In this document: one piece after another, positions 1-6,280 of the stretch
Layout: each line of letters starts with the position of its first letter
How positions within the stretch are numbered: position 1 is the stretch's first letter
Source: MGOM01 sp035455265
GTDB lineage: Bacteria; Chloroflexota; Anaerolineae; Anaerolineales; E44-bin32
NCBI GenBank assembly: GCA_035455265.1
Contig: DATIFK010000139.1
Coordinates: 1-6,402, forward strand
DNA length: 6,402 bases
Direction of reading: 5' to 3'
Program-made: the position numbers and the translations under genes
Notes under the pieces: generated by a model
What the model was told of the DNA's origin: nothing
The model's input: only the letters and a program-made list of their open reading frames with translations
Databases searched by the model: none

Positions 1-1285
1 TGATGAGCGGGGGGAGGAGCAGGACGACGTTCCAGTGGACGTGGATGAACAGGCCCCGCTCGAGCAGGAAGGTCCGCAGGGACTGCATCTCAGGGCTGGT
101 CGCATTGAAGGGAGCCATCGGCTCACGGGTGGCACGATCCCGAACCAGCTCGACGGCGCCGAACAGTCCGATCGAGCGCACATCTCCGACGGATGGATGC
201 GCCTCGCCCAGCTCGCGCAAGAGGCGGGCCATCGTCCTTCCGCGCGTGACGGCGGCCTCGATCAGGCCGTCGTCCCGGATGACGAGCAGGTTGGCGATGG
301 CGGCGGCGAGCGAGATGGGGTGCCCGTTGTAGGTCAGACCACCCTGGTAGACCCGATCGGAGAAGGTGTTGGCGATCTCGGGACGCATGGCCACGGCGCC
401 GAGCGGCGCGTAGCCGGAAGTCAGACCTTTGGCCATCGTGATCATGTCCGGGACCACGTTCCAGTGGTTGACGGCGAACCAGGCTCCGGTCCGCCCGAAT
501 CCGGACATGACCTCATCGCAGATCATCAGGATGCCGTGGTGAGAGCACAGCTCGCGGACGCCCTGGAGGTAGCCATCCGGCGGGATGATGACCCCGTTGG
601 TGCCGGTGACAGTTTCGATCAGTACCGCGGCGATCGTCTCCGGCCCTTCCATCTGGATGACGTCCTCGAGATGGGCAAGGTAGTCGCGGGTGAATTCGTC
701 TTCGGGGACATCGCCGCGCCCTTGATGCAACGTCGATCGGTAGCGGTACGGGTCGAAGAAGTGGACCACGCCGGGCATGAGCAGCGGTTCCCACGGCCAG
801 CGGCGCGGGTCACCGGTGGCAGCCATGGCGCCATGGGTAGCGCCATGGTAGGAGCGGTAGCGGGCGAGGATCTTGTGGCGGCCGGTGGCGGCGCGAGCCA
901 GCTTGATGGCGTTCTCGTTCGCTTCGGCGCCGCCCAGCGTGTACAGGAAGATGTCCAGATCCCCGGGCGTGATCTCGGCCAACAGCCGGCCGAGGAGAGC
1001 CCGCGGCTTGGTGGCCATGCCGGGGCCGGCGAACACCAGCTCGTTGGCCTGGGCGCTGATGGCATCGATGACGCGCCGGTTCCCGTGGCCGATGTTCGAG
1101 CACATGACCATCGAGTTGAAATCGAGGTACTGCTTGCCGGACGTGTCCCAGAAGCGGACGCCTTCCGCCCGCGCCACCGGAATAGGTTTGACGTGCGCCT
1201 GAGCCGACCAGGTCCAGAAGTTGTGCTTGAGGCTCAGCCGGAGGATGTCGTCAGCGGAGAGATCGGGAATGGGACTTGTCGTCAT
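1..1285 (-). CDS. Class-III PLP-dependent aminotransferase (beta-alanine/omega-amino acid:pyruvate type), C-terminus outside window
   Basis: Probably transfers the amino group of an omega-amino acid such as beta-alanine to pyruvate or a similar keto acid, in the cytoplasm with pyridoxal phosphate. Read from ATG 1285, 428 codons are open and the frame runs off base 1, so the last few tens of residues are missing. Family motifs appear in order: GGAEANE (118-124, cofactor phosphate region), SYHGATHG (145-152), ICDEVMSGFGRTG (255-267) with the PLP-ring aspartate D257, TMAKGLTSGYAPLGA (283-297) with the Schiff-base lysine K286, and GGLTYNGHP (315-323), the form seen in taurine/beta-alanine:pyruvate-like members. 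The ATG has only a weak GGA six bases upstream. It lies 76 bases after the dihydropyrimidinase stop on the same strand, so the two are probably co-transcribed, which favours beta-alanine or a related product as substrate. The family is certain; the substrate is inference, and taurine or a diamine cannot be excluded. Confidence 0.93.
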   Translation of the reverse strand, partial: MTTSPIPDLSADDILRLSLKHNFWTWSAQAHVKPIPVARAEGVRFWDTSGKQYLDFNSMVMCSNIGHGNRRVIDAISAQANELVFAGPGMATKPRALLGRLLAEITPGDLDIFLYTLGGAEANENAIKLARAATGRHKILARYRSYHGATHGAMAATGDPRRWPWEPLLMPGVVHFFDPYRYRSTLHQGRGDVPEDEFTRDYLAHLEDVIQMEGPETIAAVLIETVTGTNGVIIPPDGYLQGVRELCSHHGILMICDEVMSGFGRTGAWFAVNHWNVVPDMITMAKGLTSGYAPLGAVAMRPEIANTFSDRVYQGGLTYNGHPISLAAAIANLLVIRDDGLIEAAVTRGRTMARLLRELGEAHPSVGDVRSIGLFGAVELVRDRATREPMAPFNATSPEMQSLRTFLLERGLFIHVHWNVVLLLPPLI

Positions 1286-1310
1286 GTCACATCCGTGTGG
1301 CTAGCGGCCG

Positions 1311-1338
1311 GTGGTCAGTGGTGAGCGGTGAGTGGTCA
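1311..1338. repeat. Four-unit 7-bp tandem repeat (consensus GTGGTSA)
   Basis: Four contiguous heptamers, GTGGTCA, GTGGTGA, GCGGTGA and GTGGTCA, fill 28 bases of the gap between the dihydropyrimidinase stop (1362) and the aminotransferase start (1285). First and last units are identical and the inner two differ at one or two positions. Heptameric short tandem repeats are known between genes in several bacterial lineages, with no settled role. Nothing here shows a function. Confidence 0.75.
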
Positions 1339-1361
1339 GAAGACAGGGGCTGGACATGGCA

Positions 1362-2786
1362 CTAGATGACCGCGGCACCGGGCGCCCGGTGCAGGAAGCG
1401 GCCCATGCCGGCGCGGCCGAGCCAGCGTTCGTGGTCGACGATCAGCTGACCGCGCAGGTAGACGCGTTCGGGAAACCCTTTGAGCTCCCAGCCTTCGAAG
1501 AGGTTGTAGTCGGTCCGATGTTGGGCGTGGGCGACACCGTAGGTGAGCGTTCGTTCCGGATCCCAGACGACGATGTCCGCATCGGAGCCCGGCGCGAGGA
1601 CGCCTTTCTTCGGGTAGAGGCCGAAGATCCGGGCGGCGTGGGTCGAGGTCAACGCCACGAATTGCTGGGGCGAGAGACGACCTGTGTTGACGCCGGTCGA
1701 CCAGAGGACGGGGAGCCGGTCGCCGACGCCGGGGAGCCCGTTGGGAATCTTGGTGAAGTCGTCCGCGCCGAGCTCCTTCCCCGGAATGGCCACAGGCCGA
1801 CCTTCGTACGTGATCGGCTTGCGGCCGTCGAAGAAGAAAGGGCAGTGATCGGTGGCGACCGTCTGGATCGTCCCGGAAGACAGTCCTTCCCAGAGGCCCT
1901 TGTTGTCGGCCGCGCTGCGCATCGGCGGCGAGCAGATCCATTTCGCGCCGTCGGGTCGTTCGAGGTCGTCGGCGGTGAAGAAGAGATAGGCCGGGCAGGT
2001 CTCGCCCATGATCGGCAGGTCGTGGCCGCGGGCGTAGCGCAGCTGGTCGACCTCGCCGGCGGTGTTCATGTGGACGAGGTACATCGGCGATTCGGCTTGC
2101 GCGGCCAGGGCCATGGCGCGCAGAGAGGCTTCGACCGCTCCCCAGGCCGGACGGGTGCGCGCGTGCCAGACGGGCGAGGTATGGCCAGCGGCGAGCGCCT
2201 CGGAGGTGAGGACGTCGATGACGTCGCCATTCTCGGCGTGGACCATGGTCAGCAGCCCGTGTTGGGCGCCGAGGCGCATGACCTTGAAGATGTCGCCGTC
2301 GCCGAGACGGAGGCGGCCGTTGTAGGCGGTGAACACTTTGAGGGTCGTGACGCCCTCGTCGGGGAGCCGCGGGATTTCCGCCAGGACGCCGGCGTCGAGG
2401 CGGGTGATGTTCATATGGAAGGAAAAGTCGACCGCCGCCTTGGCATCGGCCTTGGCGTGCCACTCGTCGATGCCCTTGCGAAGCGGGCCCGACTCGGGCG
2501 TGGGTACGAAATCGATGACGGTCGTCGTCCCGCCGAAAGCGGCGGCCTTTAGGCCGGTGTAGTGGTCGTCGGACGACACGGTGCCGAACATGGGCAGGTC
2601 GAAGTGGGTGTGCGGATCGATGCCGCCCGGCAGCAGGAGGCGGCCCGAGACGTCGATGACATCGGCGGACGGCGCGGCGAGATCCGGCCCGATGTCGGCG
2701 ATCGTTTCGCCGTCGATGAGGAGATCGGCGGCCACCGAGCGTGTCTCAGAAACGACGGTTCCCCCGCGGAGGAGTGTGAGGGTCAT
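1362..2786 (-). CDS. hydA: Dihydropyrimidinase / D-hydantoinase
   Basis: Cytoplasmic binuclear-metal amidohydrolase that hydrolyses the ring of dihydrouracil, dihydrothymine or 5-substituted hydantoins to the N-carbamoyl amino acid. The 474 residues match the usual length (about 455-485). All metal ligands are visible: H59 and H61 in GGIDPHTHFDLP, the lysine normally carboxylated at K150 (TLKVFTAYN), H183 (VHAENGD), H239 (YLVHMNTAGE) and D313 (VATDHCPF). Y155 and the CSPPMR segment (285-290) are also as expected. The C-terminus keeps the usual pattern, with PGSDADIVVWDP at 399-410 and a final beta-strand segment. I chose ATG 2786 because the protein then begins MTLTLLRGGTVV, the standard family start; an in-frame ATG at 2837 would add 17 residues with no family character. 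There is no Shine-Dalgarno before 2786, but TATAAT lies 9 bases upstream. The aminotransferase follows downstream. Dihydropyrimidine versus hydantoin preference cannot be told from sequence. Confidence 0.95.
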   Translation of the reverse strand: MTLTLLRGGTVVSETRSVAADLLIDGETIADIGPDLAAPSADVIDVSGRLLLPGGIDPHTHFDLPMFGTVSSDDHYTGLKAAAFGGTTTVIDFVPTPESGPLRKGIDEWHAKADAKAAVDFSFHMNITRLDAGVLAEIPRLPDEGVTTLKVFTAYNGRLRLGDGDIFKVMRLGAQHGLLTMVHAENGDVIDVLTSEALAAGHTSPVWHARTRPAWGAVEASLRAMALAAQAESPMYLVHMNTAGEVDQLRYARGHDLPIMGETCPAYLFFTADDLERPDGAKWICSPPMRSAADNKGLWEGLSSGTIQTVATDHCPFFFDGRKPITYEGRPVAIPGKELGADDFTKIPNGLPGVGDRLPVLWSTGVNTGRLSPQQFVALTSTHAARIFGLYPKKGVLAPGSDADIVVWDPERTLTYGVAHAQHRTDYNLFEGWELKGFPERVYLRGQLIVDHERWLGRAGMGRFLHRAPGAAVI

Positions 2787-2795
2787 GGACCATGA

Positions 2796-2801
2796 ATTAT
2801 A
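2796..2801 (-). promoter_or_regulatory. Candidate -10 box for a leaderless or very short-leader hydA transcript
   Basis: A perfect TATAAT reads leftward at 2801-2796, ending 9 bases before the ATG at 2786. With normal spacing, transcription would start about 3-4 bases before the start codon. That fits the absence of a Shine-Dalgarno sequence. No good TTGACA-like -35 is seen at 16-18 bases (candidates are GCCAGG or CGCCAG), so this is tentative. Confidence 0.45.
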
Positions 2802-2909
2802 GGCCCCTGGGCGTCCAGCCTGGCGCAGGGCAGACATGCCCGTGTCGCATCTCCGCAGGACGACGGTCCCTGACGGTCATCTCGACCCGCAATCCGGCTT
2901 CGTCCTTTG

Positions 2910-2926
2910 TGGAGCTGTCGGCTCCA
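2910..2926. other. Short inverted repeat in the divergent hydA / 3022 intergenic region
   Basis: TGGAGC (2910-2915) and GCTCCA (2921-2926) form a perfect 6-bp stem with a 5-base loop, TGTCG. It lies midway in the 235-base gap between the leftward hydantoinase and the rightward small gene, about 95 bases before GTG 3022. There is no T tract, so it is not a convincing terminator. It could be an operator for either gene. No clear promoter for the rightward gene was seen. Confidence 0.3.
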
Positions 2927-3021
2927 AATCCACTCTGCTTCGGAGGGGTTACCACTCCCGAGAACGCACTGCACCCCCCGCCCCAGCCCCTTTACGTTCT
3001 CAAACATATCCGGAGGCGTAT

Positions 3022-3192
3022 GTGACCAATCAGCCGTTCATGTCTCTTGTGCTTAAGGGCATTGCCTTGGCGATGGGTGCTGCGGCGGCCGTCATCAGCA
3101 TCCTGGGGACGGGTTCCGCTGAGACTCTAACCACGCTGCTGGGCATCGGGCTGTTCTGCCTTGCGATCTGGGCCCTGCAGAAGGGCCAGTGA
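3022..3192 (+). CDS. Small two-helix membrane protein, function unknown
   Basis: A 56-residue protein I do not recognise functionally. GTG 3022 is chosen because GGAGG (3012-3016) sits 5 bases upstream; the open frame extends further left but without family-like character. Two hydrophobic segments, about residues 8-28 and 38-53, are separated by a short GTGSAET turn, and the C-terminus is short and basic (QKGQ). The repeated LLGIG/LGTG-type glycine pattern and small size suggest an integral inner-membrane hairpin. I have an impression of similar tiny proteins in Chloroflexota-like genomes but cannot verify it. The next gene on the strand starts 207 bases downstream, so co-transcription is uncertain. 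Confidence 0.72.
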   Translation: MTNQPFMSLVLKGIALAMGAAAAVISILGTGSAETLTTLLGIGLFCLAIWALQKGQ

Positions 3193-3210
3193 CATTTGGA
3201 AAGCTCCTGC

Positions 3211-3228
3211 CTCGGCCGCCGGGCCGGG
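3211..3228. terminator. Weak GC-rich hairpin downstream of the small membrane protein gene
   Basis: CGGCC (3213-3217) pairs with GGCCG (3222-3226) around a GCCG loop, extended by a T-G wobble and a C-G pair. It begins 19 bases after the stop at 3192. There is no following T run, so it would be a poor intrinsic terminator and may just reflect base composition. Confidence 0.22.
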
Positions 3229-3399
3229 ACTCCGCATCGTTCCGTAGGACCTTGCGGCGCGACGACTTGCGGGAGGCGCCCCACCTAGCTGCCGAAGACG
3301 CAGAATCCCTCGACTGCCAGGAGCCTCGGTGAGGACGGGCAGTCTGGCGAGCCATATGCAGCCAATGAAGTGTCCGCGTGGAACCCATGGAGGTTTGTC

Positions 3400-3939
3400 A
3401 TGAATGAAGGTGCGCCTACGCTCACGGAGACGGTCGTCAAGACCATGATTTCCCACACGGTCACCTACTTCGTGGTCGGCGCCCTGGCCGCGTTCACCCT
3501 CAACTACACGGCGAGATTCGCCGACCCTTCAGTGGCCGCCTACTCTCGGCCCACCTCCGATCCCATGGTCATGGCGGGGCCTCTCTTCCAGCCGATCCGG
3601 GGGGTGCTGTTTGGGTTCGTCTTCTACCTGCTGCGCGAGATCTTCTTCCGCCGACCACGCGGTTGGCTCATTCTGTGGGCGACGCTGGTCGTCATCGGAA
3701 TCATCGGCCAATTCACGGGCGGGCTCGGTTCGATCGAAGGGCTCGTCTACTCGCGAATCCCCGTCGCGTTCCAGCTCACCCTTCTTCCCGAGGTCTTCAT
3801 CCAGACCTTCCTGCTTTCCGTCCTGCTGTTCTATTGGATCCGCCATCCGAAGAAGTGGCTGAACTGGGTCTTGGGCGTCGTCTTCTTCCTGATCCTCATC
3901 CTGCCGACCATGGGCCTCATCGCCGCGGCGTCCAAGTAG
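3400..3939 (+). CDS. Conserved-looking polytopic membrane protein, function unknown
   Basis: A 179-residue integral membrane protein. ATG 3400 is preceded by GGAGG (3389-3393) at a 6-base spacing; an upstream in-frame GTG at 3370 lacks this. Five hydrophobic segments can be drawn at about 16-36, 60-83, 88-107, 131-147 and 152-175, with positive clusters after the second (RRPRG, 84-88) and fourth (RHPKK, 148-152). Features that look like conserved points are SDPMVMAGPLFQPIRG (53-68), the GSIEG loop (110-114) and LPEVFIQTFLLS (129-140). I have seen hypothetical membrane proteins of this general pattern but know of no named family or activity. No catalytic signature such as a metal motif is apparent. 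It is on the same strand as the CPBP gene, 123 bases upstream of it. Confidence 0.85.
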   Translation: MNEGAPTLTETVVKTMISHTVTYFVVGALAAFTLNYTARFADPSVAAYSRPTSDPMVMAGPLFQPIRGVLFGFVFYLLREIFFRRPRGWLILWATLVVIGIIGQFTGGLGSIEGLVYSRIPVAFQLTLLPEVFIQTFLLSVLLFYWIRHPKKWLNWVLGVVFFLILILPTMGLIAAASK

Positions 3940-4062
3940 GCGCCGCGGCCGGCCGCTCCCCCAGGTGGGCTGCCGTGGAGTCTTCGTTCCTCGGCATCGG
4001 GGAGAGCTAGCTTGAAGGCCGTCTCATCCCCTCGTTACCCAGCGCTCACAATGAGGTGCACC

Positions 4063-4905
4063 ATGACGCAAACTACAGGGTTTCTCAGGCGTCACTCGTT
4101 GGTTCTGGGCATCATCCTCATGTACCTACTGACCTGGCCGGTTGACTTGGCGAACTCAGGAGTGCTGCCGTTTCGAGTTCCTTTCGCTTTGTATGTCACC
4201 CTCGGCTATGGATTCGTGTTCGCCTCGTTGATCATGACCTGGCTCACATTGGGCAAGGCAGCTGTCATCGGCTTGTTGAAGCGCTTTCTCATCTGGCGCG
4301 TGGGAGTCAAGTGGTTTCTCCTGGCGCTGTTCTTGTTCCCCGTCCTGCAAGTCTCAGCCGTCCTCATCAACGCCGCCTTTACACGGACACCCGTTGACTT
4401 TGGCGCCGTCTTTGCGCATAAGATCTTCGGTGCCTCAGCGGCTCTACCCCTCTTCGTTCTCCCCTTTCTCCTCTTCGATGCGATCACGAACGGCGAGGAA
4501 ATCGGCTGGCGCGGATACGTCCTGCCGAGGCTACAGGCCAAGCATAGTGCGCTGGTCTCCAGCTTGATCGTTGGCGCGATCTGGGGGTTCTGGCACCTGC
4601 CGAAGTACCTGGCGCCTGGGAACACAAGTCCGTTTGGCTGGTTCATGGTCAAGGTAACGGTGGAAGCGATTCTATATACATGGCTATACAACAACACGAA
4701 GGGCAGCTTGCTACTGACGACGCTGTTCCACGCGGCCGGAAACACAGGGGGCGCGTTCCTGCCCATCGCCTCCACGATCGCAGGAACAAACCTGAACACC
4801 CTCCTCATTCAGATCGCGCTGGAACTCCTCGTAGCGGTTGCGGTGACCGTCAGCGCGGGTTCTGCGGCGCTATCCCGAACTGAAAGAAAGCAAGTGCAAG
4901 AGTGA
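4063..4905 (+). CDS. CPBP-family intramembrane glutamic endopeptidase-like protein (CAAX protease/Abi)
   Basis: A 280-residue polytopic membrane protein with all three CPBP motifs: NGEEIGWRGYVLPRL (143-157) with the E145-E146-x3-R150 signature, GAIWGFWHLPKY (171-182) with H178, and TTLFHAAGNT (219-228) with H223 and N227. Known relatives are Rce1-like CAAX proteases, bacteriocin self-immunity proteins and membrane proteases that process signalling factors. The substrate here is unknown. Start ATG 4063 is supported by GAGG (4053-4056) six bases upstream; the frame stays open back to TTG 4012 and includes ATG 4051, but neither has a comparable site. About seven hydrophobic segments are visible and the tail (SRTERKQVQE) is polar. 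Base composition is visibly lower in GC than the integrase or hydantoinase (45% in one sampled 60-base line, 60% in another, against 77% in an integrase line), which hints at separate acquisition. Confidence 0.92.
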   Translation: MTQTTGFLRRHSLVLGIILMYLLTWPVDLANSGVLPFRVPFALYVTLGYGFVFASLIMTWLTLGKAAVIGLLKRFLIWRVGVKWFLLALFLFPVLQVSAVLINAAFTRTPVDFGAVFAHKIFGASAALPLFVLPFLLFDAITNGEEIGWRGYVLPRLQAKHSALVSSLIVGAIWGFWHLPKYLAPGNTSPFGWFMVKVTVEAILYTWLYNNTKGSLLLTTLFHAAGNTGGAFLPIASTIAGTNLNTLLIQIALELLVAVAVTVSAGSAALSRTERKQVQE

Positions 4906-5082
4906 ATCCATTGATGGACCCCCCGCCCAGAGCCCAACCGCTCGGAGGAGCCCATCCGCCTGGCTGCGAAACCCGACAGCAGGTCTTCGCGCCAGCTGCC
5001 CCTAAAGCGAACGAGCACCGCCCAGCCCTCTCGGCGCATCTTGGTTGTTGACCGCCATCGCCACGGCTGCCCATGCGAAGAA

Positions 5083-5103
5083 GGCGAGGCACAACGCCTC
5101 GCC
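5083..5103 (-). terminator. Intrinsic-type terminator hairpin after the integrase gene
   Basis: A perfect 8-bp inverted repeat (GGCGAGGC at 5083-5090 and GCCTCGCC at 5096-5103, 5-base loop) begins 4 bases past the integrase stop codon. On the minus strand it is followed by TTCTTCG, a weak U tract. Position and stem strength support termination of leftward transcription. Confidence 0.65.
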
Positions 5104-5107
5104 CGCC

Positions 5108-6070
<963 letters not shown>

Positions 6071-6095
6071 ATGGCACCCCCTGTGCCGGCTGTGG

Positions 6096-6119
6096 CGCGG
6101 TCGAGTCCGTGCGACCGCG
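6096..6119 (-). promoter_or_regulatory. Hairpin in the 5' leader of intI
   Basis: CGCGGTCG (6096-6103) and CGACCGCG (6112-6119) form a perfect 8-bp, all-Watson-Crick stem with an 8-base loop. It lies 26-49 bases upstream of the integrase ATG and 13 bases before its Shine-Dalgarno. If the transcript starts near 6130, the hairpin would occupy the centre of the untranslated leader. It could modulate translation or attenuate transcription; no T tract follows. The role is inferred. Confidence 0.5.
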
Positions 6120-6136
6120 AACGTATCGCCTTTGGC

Positions 6137-6142
6137 ATTGTA
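6137..6142 (-). promoter_or_regulatory. intI: Candidate -10 hexamer of the intI promoter
   Basis: TACAAT reads leftward at 6142-6137, 66 bases before the integrase ATG. The bases 16-18 further upstream (CGTTAT, ACGTTA, GACGTT) are poor -35 matches, so the call rests on the -10 and on position alone. No LexA box of the CTGT-N8-ACAG or GAAC-N4-GTTC type was seen in 6071-6280. Confidence 0.3.
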
Positions 6143-6175
6143 GGCCAACTCCTTCCACATAACGTCCCCTACCAG

Positions 6176-6186
6176 GGTGATTCACC
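6176..6186. promoter_or_regulatory. 11-bp palindrome, possible operator between intI and attI
   Basis: GGTGA, T, TCACC is a perfect inverted repeat about an odd centre. It sits upstream of the candidate intI -10 and well left of the cassette promoter. It could be bound by a regulator of either direction, but chance is possible for so short a dyad. Confidence 0.35.
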
Positions 6187-6201
6187 TTCCTTGCGAACGC
6201 C

Positions 6202-6224
6202 CAACGACCCTACAGGGCGAGTTG
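6202..6224. other. Imperfect dyad upstream of the attI core
   Basis: CAAC (6202-6205) and GTTG (6221-6224) flank CCCT-AC-AGGG (6208-6217), giving an interrupted inverted repeat 28 bases left of the core site. In characterised attI sites additional integrase-binding elements lie left of the core, so this is a candidate accessory element; the assignment is inference. Confidence 0.3.
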
Positions 6225-6240
6225 TGGGGACGGGCAGATG

Positions 6241-6246
6241 TACAAT
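6241..6246 (+). promoter_or_regulatory. Candidate -10 hexamer of a cassette promoter (Pc)
   Basis: TACAAT, five of six consensus bases, lies 35 bases before the TTG at 6281 and 6 bases before the attI-like core. Upstream hexamers at 16-17 spacing (GAGTTG, CGAGTT) are weak -35 matches. Initiation would fall at about 6252-6254, within the core site, giving a leader of about 28 bases. Confidence 0.4.
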
Positions 6247-6258
6247 CAATTGTTAGGC
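6242..6258 (+). other. attI: Putative attI site: GTTRRRY core with flanking inverted half-site
   Basis: GTTAGGC (6252-6258) matches the integron core-site consensus GTTRRRY exactly and equals the core of attI1. It lies 182 bases upstream of the divergent intI start, where attI is expected. ACAAT (6242-6246) and ATTGT (6249-6253) form a perfect dyad with a 2-base centre, whose right arm overlaps the crossover position between G and TT. The left arm is a reasonable left half-site for integrase binding. A 7-base consensus alone is weak; position and the cassette-like frame beginning at it make the call. Confidence 0.68.
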
Positions 6259-6267
6259 AGCCCAAGC

Positions 6268-6274
6268 AAGGGGG
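6268..6274 (+). promoter_or_regulatory. Shine-Dalgarno that decides the TTG start at 6281
   Basis: AAGGGGG ends 6 bases before TTG 6281. No ATG or GTG occurs in this frame between the stop at 6254-6256 and 6281, so this sequence is the main support for the unusual start codon. Confidence 0.55.
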
Positions 6275-6280
6275 TCTACA

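Noticed and set aside
35..1324. A 429-codon plus-strand open frame opposite the aminotransferase
   Set aside because: It is antisense to a gene with a full set of catalytic motifs. Its product has no recognisable family and is rich in G, D, V, E and R, as expected from the complement of GC-rich coding DNA.
1332..2552. A 406-codon plus-strand open frame opposite the hydantoinase
   Set aside because: Same reason: a composition-driven shadow of a clearly real amidohydrolase on the minus strand.
3095..3456. Overlapping minus-strand open frames of about 97-109 codons across the small-gene region
   Set aside because: They overlap each other and the plus-strand genes that have good Shine-Dalgarno sites; their products are arginine/proline/serine-rich with no family features.
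3945..3956. GCGGCCGGCCGC palindrome just after the 179-residue membrane protein gene
   Set aside because: A perfect palindrome with no loop and no T tract. It would not work as a terminator as it stands and is likely in such GC-rich sequence.
4932..5053. Possible attC left of the integrase, GCCCAAC (4932-4938) with GTTGACC (5047-5053)
   Set aside because: GTTGACC does not match GTTRRRY, and no imperfect dyad joins the two. No attC was found around the CPBP or membrane-protein genes, so they are not called as cassettes.
6199..6258. Possible 60-bp attC: GCCCAAC (RYYYAAC) to GTTAGGC (GTTRRRY)
   Set aside because: The length and outer boxes fit, but the inner sequences do not pair with each other (no L''/L' complementarity), so the folded attC hairpin cannot form. 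The attI interpretation fits the position better.
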